Shown here: positions 28,740-38,092 of the stretch, piece by piece
Position numbering within the stretch: the stretch's first letter is position 1
Layout of the letters: every line of letters starts with the position of its first letter
Origin: Symbiodinium natans
Taxonomy: Eukaryota; Sar; Dinophyceae; Suessiales; Symbiodiniaceae
Reading direction: 5' to 3'
NCBI GenBank assembly: GCA_905221605.1
Contig: CAJNDS010002222.1
Coordinates: 398,873-462,872 of the forward strand
Length of the DNA: 64,000 bases
Notes under the pieces: model-generated
The model's input: only the letters and a program-made list of their open reading frames with translations
What the model was told of the DNA's origin: nothing
Databases searched by the model: none
Position numbers and translations under genes: made by a program

Positions 28740-29012
28740 GATCCTTAGTAGTAGGGTTTAGGGTTTAGGGTTTAGGGTTTAGGGTTTAGGGTTTAGGGTT
28801 TAGGGTTTAGGGTTTAGGGTTTAGGGTTTAGGGTTTAGGGTTTAGGGTTTAGGGTTTAGGGTTTAGGGTTTAGGGTTTAGGGTTTAGGGTCCTCCTTGGC
28901 CACTCTCTTAGTAGTAGGGTAGGTAGCCTTTAACCTTTTTCGGGGTAGTAGAATCCCCTTATGATCCCAAAAAGGTTCACCTTTAGTTTTTTCTAGGTAC
29001 TGGACAACTAAG
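28740..29012 (+). mobile_element. Introner-like intron (family B) with nested telomere array, GA-AG
   Basis: GATC flanks both sides (28740-28743, 29013-29016). CTTAGTAGTAGGG occurs at 28744 and again at 28907, with about 20 (TTTAGGG) units between. The right end is GGACAACTAAG. So a telomere array sits inside an introner whose 5' end is duplicated. Splicing gives LQ|DRFCNTALICAA in frame. Relatives are at 46,279 and 61,266. Confidence 0.75.
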
Positions 29013-29164
29013 GATCGGTTTTGCAACACAGCTCTGATTTGTGCTGCCTATTATGGCCATGCGGAGACTGTTCGGCTGCTCTTGGAAGCAGGTGCCGACA
29101 AAGACAAGCAGGGTGAGGACAACTGCACTGCGCTGAGCTGCGCGGCCCGAAAGGGCTATGAGGA

Positions 29165-29272
29165 GATTCTTAGTAGCTGAACGAATGCACTTTACACGTT
29201 TTGGGATACCATCATCCCCTTTAGAACTGAAAGTGTGCACCTGTTTTGGGGCTTATGAACTCAGCAACTCAG
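29165..29272 (+). mobile_element. Introner-like intron (family C), GA-AG
   Basis: CTTAGTAGCTGAA at the left and TCAGCAACTCAG at the right are inverted ends. GATT is duplicated exactly (29165-29168, 29273-29276). Splicing at GATT...CAG|GATT recreates E-I-V-R-L across the junction. A relative lies at 60,502. Confidence 0.8.
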
Positions 29273-29417
29273 GATTGTTCGTCTCTTGTTGGAAGCTGAA
29301 GCCGACAAGGACCTGGAGGACAGCTTCGGGAAAACAGCTTCCGTGTACGCAGCAGAGACAGGCCATATGGAGATGGTCCGGCTCTTGGAGTCTTCAGCAT
29401 CAGCTCAGGACGGATGA

Positions 29418-30154
29418 AAGTGGCATGTCTTCATGCTGGTGATTCGGGTTTAGGGTTAAGGTTATTGGAGAAGTAAGAGATATATCGGTTGGGATGCTCC
29501 CCCTTCTACGAACAGTCCTTAGTAGGGATGATGATAGGCCGTGCTACGAACCCTCATCAAGGGCTGTTATTGGGTGCTGCCAGGTGTGTCTGAATGGGAG
29601 TTTTGGGTTCACTGCTTGCCTTGAGATTGCTTCTTGGAGGGGATGCTTAGCGCTAAACCCTAAAAGCCTACCCAGAGAGTGGGCCCTTATTCCCTTCTTT
29701 TGGGGCGGGTTCAGGTTCCCTTATGAGCCCCTTAAACCAAAAAGGGCACCCTTTATTTTCCGAAGTTACTCTTGGGTCTAGAAGCGAGTAGGTGGCGTTG
29801 TTTGGCCTTTTCCCGGCTAATTGACGGGCGTTCTGGGGCGAAGGGCTCCAGGACCCGAGATGCGAGCAATGGTGCCCCGCACCCGAGCATGTTTTCCTTT
29901 GTCAGTATCGCGGCCCTTCTCGACATAGGGTGGGGCTTGACACATCCTTAAATCCTAAACCCTAATTGACCTTAAACCCTAAAGTATCAATCTCCTTCTG
30001 AATCCTCAGGCCCTAAACCACAACGGCCTCTATGGACCCGCAAAGCACCCAAGCTCAACCCTAAACCCTACACCCTAAACCCCAAACCCTACACCCTAAA
30101 CCCTGAACCCTAACCCTAAACCCTTAACCCTAAACCCTAAACCCTAAACTGCAG
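29418..30154. other. Downstream of the ankyrin gene; introner pieces
   Basis: No gene is supported. GGGATGCTCCCCCTT at 29491 is one end of a family-E-like element. At 29,685-29,760 GGGCCCTTATTCCC...AAAAAGGGCACCC is a family G element (relatives near 38,562, 59,145 and 62,566). CCCTAAA-type repeats occupy 30058-30148. Confidence 0.5.
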
Positions 30155-30228
30155 GCGCGGCAAATTACCACCGAGCTCCAGGCTTCGGACATCGGGGAGG
30201 TGGATGAGCGCCTTTGCCGAGGGAGGAA
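30155..30228 (+). CDS. Putative exon, unknown protein
   Basis: After CTGCAG, the frame ARQITTELQASDIGEVDERLCRGRK is open up to a GT-containing border. A CCCTAAA array lies upstream and an introner downstream. Confidence 0.35.
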
Positions 30229-30242
30229 AGTGTTGGGGGGGT

Positions 30243-30520
30243 TGGGAGGTTCTCCCTTGATACTAGCAGTCAATCCCAGACCCCTTTGGGAGGATCCAAA
30301 AAGTAGATCCCCTTAAGGGTGTCTAAAAATGACCCAATAGTAGTATAGGGCACTATTTGGCGGCTCGACTTTTTGGATCCTTCGAAAGTTTCTGGGATAG
30401 GATTTATAGTACCCCTACTATAATCCCGATAAAAAATGTTCGTAGTCCTTAATAGGTAATATAGTACCCCCTATGATCATCCCTATTTAAGCACTGTTAG
30501 TCTAAGGGGGAACATCCCAA
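30243..30520. mobile_element. Introner nested in an introner
   Basis: The outer element starts GGGAGGTTCTCCCTTGATACTAGCAGTC and ends AGGGGGGAACATCCC. Inside, TCCCAGACCCCTTTGGGAGGATCCAAAAAG (30273-) is mirrored by CTTTTTGGATCCTTCGAAAGTTTCTGGGA (to 30402), a second element with its own inverted ends. Confidence 0.6.
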
Positions 30521-30883
30521 GCTTGGGGGGTTTTGTTCAGCAAGAAGCAGGGGTCCGGTGCTTTTTTGTGTCAGATAGAGACCCTTTTGTTCAGCATAGT
30601 CCTGCTGAGGGACGATGTCGGCTTTGTTGTTTGTATCAGAAGGGAATAGTGGAGATCATGACTCTCTGTTGTAAAAATATTTGGGGTCTACGGTCTAAGG
30701 TGACATGTGCTACGCTGCTCGGATCTGGCTTGAAGGTTCATGCGAAGAAGGCCTCTCTCTCTCTCTCTCAGCCTTTATGTTTGGGTTTTTTTTCCGGATT
30801 TACCTTTATTTTTCCGGATTTGGGGTTTCGGTGTTTGGCTTTTTGTGAGGGCTTTTAGGACTTGCCAGACTTGCGGGACTTGA

Positions 30884-31006
30884 AACCCTAAACCCTAAAC
30901 CCTAGACCCTAAACCCTAAACCCTAAACCCTAAACCCTAAACCCTAAACCCTAAACCCTAAACCCTAAACCCTAAACCCTAAACCCTAAACCCTAAACCC
31001 TAACCC
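30884..31006. repeat. CCCTAAA array before an exon
   Basis: About 17 mostly perfect CCCTAAA units end directly before the exon at 31,011. Confidence 0.9.
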
Positions 31007-31010
31007 TAAG

Positions 31011-31069
31011 CAACAGAGGAACGCCGGAAAGTCGGAGTACAAGGAGATGGCGCCTCGCACCTGGGCCTG
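31011..31069 (+). CDS. Putative exon, unknown protein
   Basis: The sequence after CCTAAG reads QQRNAGKSEYKEMAPRTWA between a CCCTAAA array and a TTTAGGG array. Short; weak support alone, better as part of the 31.0-34.7 kb gene. Confidence 0.35.
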
Positions 31070-31094
31070 GGCCTAGGGTAGCGTTTAAGTTTTA

Positions 31095-31660
31095 GGGTTT
31101 AGGGCTTAGGGTTTAGGGTTTAGGGTTTAGGGTTTAGGGTTTAGGGTTTAGGGTTTAGGGTTTAGGGTGTAGGGTTTAGGGTTTAGGGTTTAGGGTTTAG
31201 GGTTTAGGGTTTAGGGGGCTTTGGGGGCTTTGGGGGGTTTGGGGTTTCGGGTTTAGGGAGGAGTTTGGAGTTCGGAGTTTCACTCATGAACACCATAGCG
31301 CCCCGCGAACAGCGCGAACAGCGCGAACACGGCGAACACCGCGAACAGCGCGCGAACGGCGCGAACAGCGCGAACACCGTGAACAGCGCGAACAGGGCAG
31401 CGGATGAAAGCCCCAAAAAGAGGCCCCCGACAAGTCCCTTAAACCCGAAACCCGAAAACCCTTAACCCTTAATCCTAAACCCTCAACCCTAACCCCGAAA
31501 CCCTAAACCCTAACCCCTAAACCCAAAACCCTAAGCCCTAAACTCTAAGCCCTAAACCCCAAACCCTAAGCCCTAAACCCTAAACCCTAAGCCCTAAGCC
31601 CTAAGCCCTAAGCCCTAAGCCCTAAGCCCTAAGCCCTAAACCCTAAACCCTAAACCCTAG
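31095..31660. repeat. Intron with TTTAGGG start, GCGAACA minisatellite and CCCTAAA end
   Basis: TTTAGGG array 31095-31215; minisatellite of GCGAACAGC/GCGAACACC units 31304-31396; CCCTAAA and CCCTAAG array 31440-31660, with a homogeneous CCCTAAG block at 31590-31640. The ends are inverted complements. Confidence 0.7.
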
Positions 31661-31688
31661 CCTCCCCTCCCCCCCCCCCCCCCGCGCA

Positions 31689-31760
31689 ACAAGTCGAAGG
31701 CAATGTCAACTTGAAGGAGCTCTCGGAGCGTCTCGGCCTCTTCCGCGGTCTGGACCGACC
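31689..31760 (+). CDS. Putative exon, unknown protein
   Basis: The frame reads VEGNVNLKELSERLGLFRGLDRP between a C tract and a G tract. It is helix-like. Flanked by CCCTAAA upstream and TTTAGGG downstream. Confidence 0.4.
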
Positions 31761-32419
31761 GGGGGGGGGGGGGGGGGAGTTTAGGGTTTAGGGTTACTTT
31801 AGGGTTTAGGGTTTAGGGCTTCAGGGATGGTGAGGTTTAAGGGGGGTCTTGGGGTCTTGGGGTCGTGCTTGCGTCTGTCAAGAATCCAGAAGATGGAAAG
31901 ATATCCTGCCAATCGGAGGGGGTTTGTAAAGGTGTGGGCCCATATGAGGGGGTCGACATGGGATGGACTCCTACCCCCTTTTTCCATGGGTTAATGGGGT
32001 TCCCGCTTATTTAAGACAAACGAATGTCCCCCTAATTGCAGGTGTGCTAGTCAGAGGAAGGTGGTGGAGCCCTATCTGTTCATAGATAGTCTTCAAGGTT
32101 GCTCGGCCTTAAAGCACAAAAGCCAACTGCAGACATTGCAGAAGCACCCCCCAGAGCTGCCCAAAACTGTCGTTGCCAGGACCTCTATGGCGCGGTGGGC
32201 GAGGCACCTCCACGCATGCACCCGGGGTTGTTCTGCTTCAGGATTCGGCTTGGGGCGGAAAGACCCTTATAAGCGGTTTATAAGCCACCTTAGGATCGGG
32301 GTCGGAGGAAGGGAAACCCAGTTGCGGCAGCTCGATATCCCGACGCCTCACTCAACCCTCAAGCCCTGAAATTCCCCAATAGCCCTAGACCCTTAGGGCA
32401 CACTCAATTCCATAATCTG

Positions 32420-32690
32420 TTCTACCCCTAAACCCCAAGCCCTAAACCCTAAACCCTAAACCCTAAACCCTAAACCCTAAACCCTAAACCCTAAACCCTA
32501 AACCCTAAACCCTAAACCCCAACCCCCCAACCCTAAACCCTAAACCCTAAACCCTAAACCCTAAACCCTAAACCCTAAACCCTAAACCCTAAACCCTAAA
32601 CCCTAAACCCTATAACCCTATAAACCCTAAACCCTAAACCCTAAACCCTAAACCCTAAACCCTAAACCCTAAACCCTAAACCCTAAACCC
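32420..32690. repeat. Long CCCTAAA array
   Basis: About 37 units with few interruptions, closing an intron that opens with TTTAGGG at about 31,784. It ends with CTTCCCGCAG, a good acceptor. Confidence 0.9.
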
Positions 32691-32699
32691 TTCCCGCAG

Positions 32700-32821
32700 T
32701 CCTGCAGACCATGAAAACCCCGGTGGTCGAAGTGAAGACGGACGAGTCTGCCGCCTTCGACTCCATGTTACCTCTTGTTCCGGACCCGGGGCGGATGCTG
32801 GCTTTTCAGGGCTTCAGGGAG
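32700..32821 (+). CDS. Putative exon, unknown protein
   Basis: After TTCCCGCAG the frame LQTMKTPVVEVKTDESAAFDSMLPLVPDPGRMLAFQGFRE (in two parts here: up to PLVPDP, then GRMLAF...) ends exactly at GAG|GTTTGT. It joins in phase to the next exon at 33,082. No family recognised. Confidence 0.55.
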
Positions 32822-33081
32822 GTTTGTGGTAGGGTTTAGGGTTCAGGGTTTAGGGTTTAGGGTTAGAGTTGAGGGTTGAGGGTTTTGGGTTTTGGGTTCA
32901 GGGTTTAGAGGTTTAAGGCCAAATAGGAAAGTCTGCTCCATCTACAAACTTGCGGGATCAAGGATACAAAAGGGTTGGATGGTCTGAAAGCCCGCAGACT
33001 GTCGGTCACCAGAATCTCCCTCCTAAACCCTAAACCCTAAACCCTAAACCCTAAACCCTAAACCCTCCCCACAGACGACAG

Positions 33082-33157
33082 GATGAGGAGACCTCCGAGA
33101 TGACGGTTCAGTGCGAGTCGGCGCAGGCCGGATGCCAGAAGACGTTTGCCAAACAGG
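33082..33157 (+). CDS. Putative exon, unknown protein
   Basis: Acceptor ACGACAG|GATG, then DEETSEMTVQCESAQAGCQKTFAKQ, then donor G|GTTTAG. Phase 0 entry matches the preceding exon and the one-base carry fits the next exon at 33,681. Contains two Cys (C-x7-C) that could be a zinc or disulfide site. Confidence 0.5.
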
Positions 33158-33290
33158 GTTTAGGGTTTGAGGATTTGAGGGTTTGAGGGTTTGAGGGTTT
33201 GAGGGTTTGAGGGTTTGAGGGTTTGAGGGTTTAGGGTTTAGGGTGTAGAGTTTGGGGTTTAGGGTTGAGGGCTGTTTAGGGTTGTTTAGG
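33158..33290. repeat. GGGTTTGA variant telomere array
   Basis: After one TTTAGGG unit come seven or so TTTGAGGG units, then TTTAGGG again: a locally amplified variant. Confidence 0.85.
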
Positions 33291-33680
33291 GTTTAGAGTT
33301 GTGTGAGGCGCGGATCCTCAAAACTGGAGGTACTTTTGTCCCCACATACTCTCCATGTTGCAGCTCGCTACAAAGGAATAACTGCACAACAAGCTGGGCA
33401 ATGTACCAATCATGAAGAGCTGCTTCCTGTGTGCCTTAACCCCCCCGTTTTCTCTTCGTGGTGTGTTGCAAGCGAGGTGGCCACCCCGTTTTTTTCGCCC
33501 ATCCTTGACAATTAACTTGCTCTCTGCTTTTTCGTGTCCTCTCTTTCTGTTCAGTTCACCTCTGCTCCCTTTTGGGCTTAGGGTTTAGGGTTTAGGGCTT
33601 AGGTTTAGGGTTTAGGGTTTAGGGTTTAGGGTTTAGGGTTTGGGGTTTAGGGTTTAGGGTATTTAGGGTGTCCCGACAAG

Positions 33681-33777
33681 GCCAGAAATCGCTAGTTCCA
33701 GAGAACTTTACGATGCCTTCTGGCACACGATCTGCGCGCCGGCCAAGAACTCCACGTTTACAAAACTTAGGGCATTA
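33681..33777 (+). CDS. Putative exon, unknown protein
   Basis: After CGACAAG the frame continues as QKSLVPENFTMPSGTRSARR, basic and Pro-rich, up to an introner (33,778). The frame depends on the one-base carry from the previous exon. Weak. Confidence 0.3.
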
Positions 33778-33879
33778 CTATAGGGGTCGGAATAAATACT
33801 CATAGTATTCCCTTATGGCCCCTTTGTAACTTTCTACAAATAACTTCAAAACCCTATTCTAATTATTGAGGCCCCTAGA
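33778..33879 (+). mobile_element. Introner-like element (family A)
   Basis: CTATAGGGGTCGG at the left, GAGGCCCCTAG at the right (inverted); AT-rich interior with CCCTTATGG and AACCCTATTCTAATTATT. Relatives at 34,674, 54,255 and 63,613 share these words. Confidence 0.75.
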
Positions 33880-33956
33880 TTCGAGTGCGAGGGCGACAGG
33901 ATCCTAACCCTAAACCCTAAGCCCTACGCCCTAAACCCTAAACCCGAAACCCTAAA

Positions 33957-34020
33957 CAGCCGCGGCCCAGGCCATGTCAAGCGTCGAAAAGAAGCTTGGC
34001 GGCATCTTTGTATGGCTTCT
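33957..34020 (+). CDS. Putative exon, unknown protein
   Basis: Reads AAAQAMSSVEKKLGGIF between a CCCTAAA array (to about 33,955) and a TTTAGGG array (from 34,026). Short helical segment. Confidence 0.3.
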
Positions 34021-34584
34021 CTAAGTTGGGGTTTAGGGTTTAGGGTTTAGGGTTTAGGGTTTAGGGCGTGGATACCCTGATCCCGAACCCGTTGTTGAGG
34101 GCGCCCCTTTCTCTGCATTGTGCGCAAAACACGGACCCAGTGCATAGGGAGCTAGGCGCTAAACCCATGAAGCTGGTCCTTTTTGCGAATGTGTTTCGGC
34201 CCTTGAAACGAGTTGTCAACTCCCAGGTAGGCGCTTGGGAACCCCAACTGAGATTTTGTGAGAAAAAAACGTGTTTTTTCGGGTTTTTATGCTTCAGGGT
34301 GAGACATGTTCAGGGAATGTACGGGTGATCACACCCTGGTAAGCCGGTAGGGGCGCGAAACAGTCGCCCTGAATCATGGCGCGAAAAGAAACCCTGAAAC
34401 TGCCCTCTAAACCCTCTAAACCCTGAGGCCTGATGCGCGCGCCATGTCCTTTAACTTCGCCTGCAAGAGCTTCCTGAAACCCTCAACCCTAAACCCTAAC
34501 CCTAAACCCTAAACCCTAAACCCTAAACCCTAAACCCTAAACCCTAAACCCTAAACCCTAAACCCTAAACCCTCGCTTCGGCTG

Positions 34585-34673
34585 AGGTTCGTCTCCACCT
34601 GGGGCACATCATCCTTCGACAGCAGTCGGAGTGAGCTGAACGTCGCTTCACTGGAGACCCAATGGACCAGTAA
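34585..34673 (+). CDS. Putative exon, unknown protein
   Basis: Reads LRFVSTWGTSSFDSSRSEL followed by NVASLETQWTS, between a CCCTAAA array (34484-34573) and the family A introner at 34,674. Confidence 0.35.
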
Positions 34674-34813
34674 TATAGGGGTCGGAAGAATTACTCATCG
34701 TTTTTTGTTAGGGTTTAGGGTTTAGCGTTTAGGGTTTACAGGTTTCGGGTTTGGGGAGATAAATGATACTAGAATACCCCCCAAAACCCTGTCCTAATTA
34801 TTCAGGCCCCTAC
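34674..34813 (+). mobile_element. Introner-like element (family A) with nested telomere repeats
   Basis: TATAGGGGTCGG left, CAGGCCCCTA right. TTTAGGG-type repeats (34709-34745) interrupt the interior where the copy at 33,778 has none, showing the array was inserted into or grew within the element. Confidence 0.75.
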
Positions 34814-35246
34814 AGTAGGTTTCGGTGCTTGATATTTCGGCGCCTGCGGCGTGTTAGCCCCCTCCCGCAGATTTGCTGAACAATGCTTCAAGGCGCCCCC
34901 TCCCCCCCCCCCAAAAAAAAAAAAAAAACTTCAAAATCTGTATTTCCCATTCTTGAGACTTGCTGGAGATGTGCTTGTCGGGAGGGGCAAGGCTAAGCCG
35001 TGGCGTGCTCTCATCACTGAAGATAAGATCTCAAACCGGCGCCCCAAAATGCCGAAGCCTAAACCCAAGACCTTAAGGCCATGAAATCTCAGGGTCTCCT
35101 GCGTTCCAAGAACCCTATCTGGGTTTTGGGTTTAGGGCTTAGACCTCAAGCCTGGTGGCTAAGTAGGGTTACACAGGGGCCAACTAAGTCATGAGAAAGC
35201 TCTGCGGGACTGTTCCATGCTCGGAGGGGTGCAGGTGTTCGGATAT

Positions 35247-35347
35247 GGGTGGCCGTCGAAAGTATGGTCCCTTTTTGGATCCCTAGAATAATACCGCACC
35301 TAATCTTAAGGGTACCCCAACAGGGGTCATACTTTTGACAACCACCC
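35247..35347. mobile_element. 101-bp element with ~20-bp inverted ends
   Basis: GGGTGGCCGTCGAAAGTATG and CATACTTTTGACAACCACCC are inverse copies with a few changes. The interior includes GGATCCCTAGAATAATACCG. No coding capacity. It resembles the introners, but I see no second copy in the window. Confidence 0.7.
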
Positions 35348-35718
35348 ACATGGCTGAGCTCAGGCGAAACCCGACAAGGGTGGAAGCCAGAATTTGAAAC
35401 AAGCTTCCCTAAGCCCCAACCTACAGAAAGCCCAACTAAGCCTTGAAACCCTGAAAGCCTTGAAGTCTCAAAACCCGAAACCATGAACCTTAAAACCCTG
35501 CCAGACCTAGAAACCCTACAGAACCTCAATGAACCTTGAAGCCATTCTAAACCCTCAACAAGCCTTGAAGCCCTACTACACCCTGAATAAGCCTTAAAAA
35601 CCTGAACTAGCCTTAAAGCCCTAAAACCCTGAACAAGCCTTAAAGCCCTCAAACCCTTCATAAGCCCTCAAGCTTCACACTGAGCAGTTTATAGGGACGA
35701 TACGGAGATACGATTAGA

Positions 35719-35955
35719 CCCTAAACCCTAAACCCTAAACCCTAAACCCTAAACCCTAAACCCTAAACCCTAAACCCTAAACCCTAAACCCGACATCCCA
35801 GCAGAAGGCTGCCATCAGCGCGTCAGCTCTGGGTGCGGACTTCGAGTTTGGTGCCTTTGGGGAAGTGAGTCATTCAGGGTTTAGGGTTTAGGGTTTAGGG
35901 TTTAGGGTTTGGGGTTTGGGGTTTAGGGTTTGGGGTTTAGGGTTTAGGGTTTAGG
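35719..35955. repeat. Telomere-like arrays flanking an exon
   Basis: CCCTAAA at 35719-35795, an exon at 35815-35874, then TTTAGGG at 35880-35955. The arrays point inward at the exon. Confidence 0.7.
35815..35874 (+). CDS. Putative exon with strong splice sites
   Basis: Acceptor CATCCCAGCAG and donor GGGGAA|GTGAGT enclose exactly 20 codons, KAAISASALGADFEFGAFGE. The canonical donor makes it one of the better exons of the unknown genes. Confidence 0.5.
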
Positions 35956-37730
35956 GGGGGAGTAACAAACGACAAGACGAAACAAGGTGCCCGGCACCCC
36001 AGCTTGGACCCTGCTGAAGCTTAGGAAGCCCCGGTGCCTGTGAGAGTTCCCTCCCTCACAGAACCACAAAGCCTCGATTTGCGCGTGTCGTCCTTGCGAC
36101 AGGGGCTTCATGCTCGATTTGTGCGTGTCATCCTTGCAGCAGGAGACTTTGGTTTCACACCTAGGGTTTAGGGTTTAGGGTTTAGGGGAGACAGGGTTGA
36201 GGGCTCTAGGGTTTTTAGGGCTCTACGGCAACCTAGAATTTTAGGGTTTTGGGGTGTTTAGGGGTTTAGGGCTTTAGGGGTTTAGGGTCTTGAGAGCAGG
36301 GGATTGGTTTGCTTAGGAGGACATCAGGCTGGAAGGGTGTAGGCTACGATGTTCCGGGTTTCGAAAGTGTGTGGCAGAGCCCCAACAATCCCCAGCGACT
36401 GAATACCCACTAGGTGAGGGAGTTAGAGGATTCGGTACTTTATATCCCCTTCAAGGTCTTCGGGCTTACGGTTTAGGGTCTAGGGTTTAGGGTAACCCGC
36501 AAGTTTCACTGACACCCTAAACCCCAAGAAAGGCTCCCTGAGCTACGGGCCAACCCCACCCCCCCCAAAACCAGATCTACCCTCAAACCTGCCCCTCCTA
36601 ACCCTCGCCCCCATTCAAGAAATTAGGGGTACCTTATTGATAAAAGGGAATCCTACCATGTGAGGGACTATATTAGGGGTCCCCCGTCTTTTCGTAAACC
36701 CACATTTGTCGGGTGTAGGGCTTTGTTTGGGGTTTCATCCGTGTTCTTATTAGGAGTTTAGAGACAGGCAGTTCAAGCCACCGCCCAGCAAATCGGATGT
36801 ATGTGTTTTTTCTTGTTTTGTTGAGGGGGGGGGTGTCCGGGGGTTATGGATGGCTTCCTGGAAGCTGAGGCGGGTCCTACAGCAAAGACAAGAGCAAAGC
36901 TCGAAGCCAGACGAAGAAGGACTCGAAAACTCAGGAGCCTCCTCTGAACCAGGTGGGACTTTACTAACACTTTATAAGTTTAGGGTTCCTCTAATGTCAT
37001 ATTAAGGGAGCTAAAAGTTAAACTTTTATTGGGATTGGGGGGGTTAAAGAGCAACCAAGTGAAAGCCCTTAAACCCCAAACCTTGAAACCCCCATGCCGA
37101 GGCGTGAACTGTTTTGGGGTTTAGGTTTTAGGGTTTAGGGATTGAAGAGTAGGGTTTAGGGTTTAGGGTTTTATGTGTGCAAAGAAAGAGGTCTCCTTCC
37201 GAAGCCCATCATCTTGGACAGCTTCGGGCGCATAAAGCCCTGTAGAAGGGGCTGGTATAAACAGGAACTACCCCACCTGGAACAGTCCTTACTCTTGTTC
37301 CAAACCAGGGTTCCTTTTTGCCCCCATGCTTGCTTTAAGACCCTAACGATGAACCTACCCTGTCTACATGCCCTCCACATCAAAGACGTGCGGCTCAGAA
37401 AGAAGGGACTTTTGAATGAAGGCAAGCCATTTTGGAGTTCACAGGAAGGTTAAAAGATGCCAACCCAGACACGCAGGTGTAGGGAAAAAGAGCCTGATGC
37501 AGCAGCCCCGACACTTGGCGATGAGTCAGGACCCTAAACCCCTAAAGCCCGAAACCTGAACCCTATGCCCTAAACCCATCTCTGAGCCCTCCCAAACCCT
37601 AAACCTTGAACTCCTTTTCAGCTTTGGTAGTGCCCTTTCCAGATTGCTCTGTCTCAGGAACAGACCAGGGAGACCAAGACCTTCGAAACTTGGTAGCTAG
37701 TGGAAACCCTTTCGCCTTTTCTTTGTCATA
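35956..37730. other. Host DNA with repeats, no recognised exon
   Basis: Imperfect direct repeats at 36,070-36,150 (TTTGCGCGTGTCGTCCTTGC/TTTGTGCGTGTCATCCTTGC), a family H element (GGGGTACCTTATTGATAAAAGGGAATCCTACC, 36,625-36,690) and scattered telomere words. No gene supported. Confidence 0.4.
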
Positions 37731-37819
37731 GTTGGGTAACATTTTATATTTTTAAGGGTACTTAAACCCAATAAGGCATATAAATTTAAAATTTTAATAC
37801 TATACCAACCATGAACTAG
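37731..37819 (+). mobile_element. Introner-like element (family D)
   Basis: CTTTGTCATAGTTGGGTAAC left, CCATGAACTAG right, with AAGGGTACTTAAACCCAATAAGG inside, as at 28,457 and 63,395. The exon context is unclear. Confidence 0.7.
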
Positions 37820-38019
37820 TTTTTTGTTCTAGGTTCCCACAGAGGGCGCCCTCATTGTAACCCTAAACCCGAAACCCGCAAGCCCTTGTAAACAACAAGC
37901 CCTATTCAAACCCTAAACCCTCTAATCATTCCCTATGCCCCTAAACCCCAAACCCCAAACCCCAAACCCTAAACCCCAAACCCCAAACCCCAAACCCCAA
38001 ACCCTAAACCCTAACCTGA

Positions 38020-38092
38020 TTACTGGGCCACCAAGGAGAAGGTCCGGTACTTCAGCGAGCCCAGAGCATTGGTCAAGCCCCTGGGATGACCG
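38020..38092 (+). CDS. Putative last exon, unknown protein
   Basis: One frame reads DYWATKEKVRYFSEPRALVKPLG then TGA, between CCCTAAA-like repeats and TTTAGGG repeats. Another open frame exists, so support is modest. Confidence 0.3.

Larger units (their letters stand above)
27177..29417 (+). pseudogene. Beta-grasp + ankyrin-repeat gene, five exons, one frameshift
   Basis: Exons 27177-28275, 28373-28456, 28602-28739, 29013-29164 and 29273-29417 (TGA). The start may be ATG 27240 (MLHVSRISGEQLAA...), a ubiquitin-like N-terminal domain ending near VQLVLL. About nine ankyrin repeats (GxTALxxAAxxGHxEIVRLLLEAGADKDLQ) follow. Each intron removal restores codons and repeat phase, e.g. ...YEE|IVRLL. 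The four introns are TIR-bearing introners with GC, GC, GA and GA donors. The first exon changes frame near 27,545, between the first repeat and TWALICAARYG, and the repeat near 28,180-28,240 is scrambled, so the gene may be decayed or mis-sequenced. Ankyrin arrays bind proteins; the partner is unknown. The type is typical of dinoflagellates. Confidence 0.8.

Noticed and set aside
28753-28889. True chromosome end at one of the TTTAGGG arrays
   Set aside because: Unique coding sequence continues on both sides, in frame after splicing, so this is an interstitial, intronic array.
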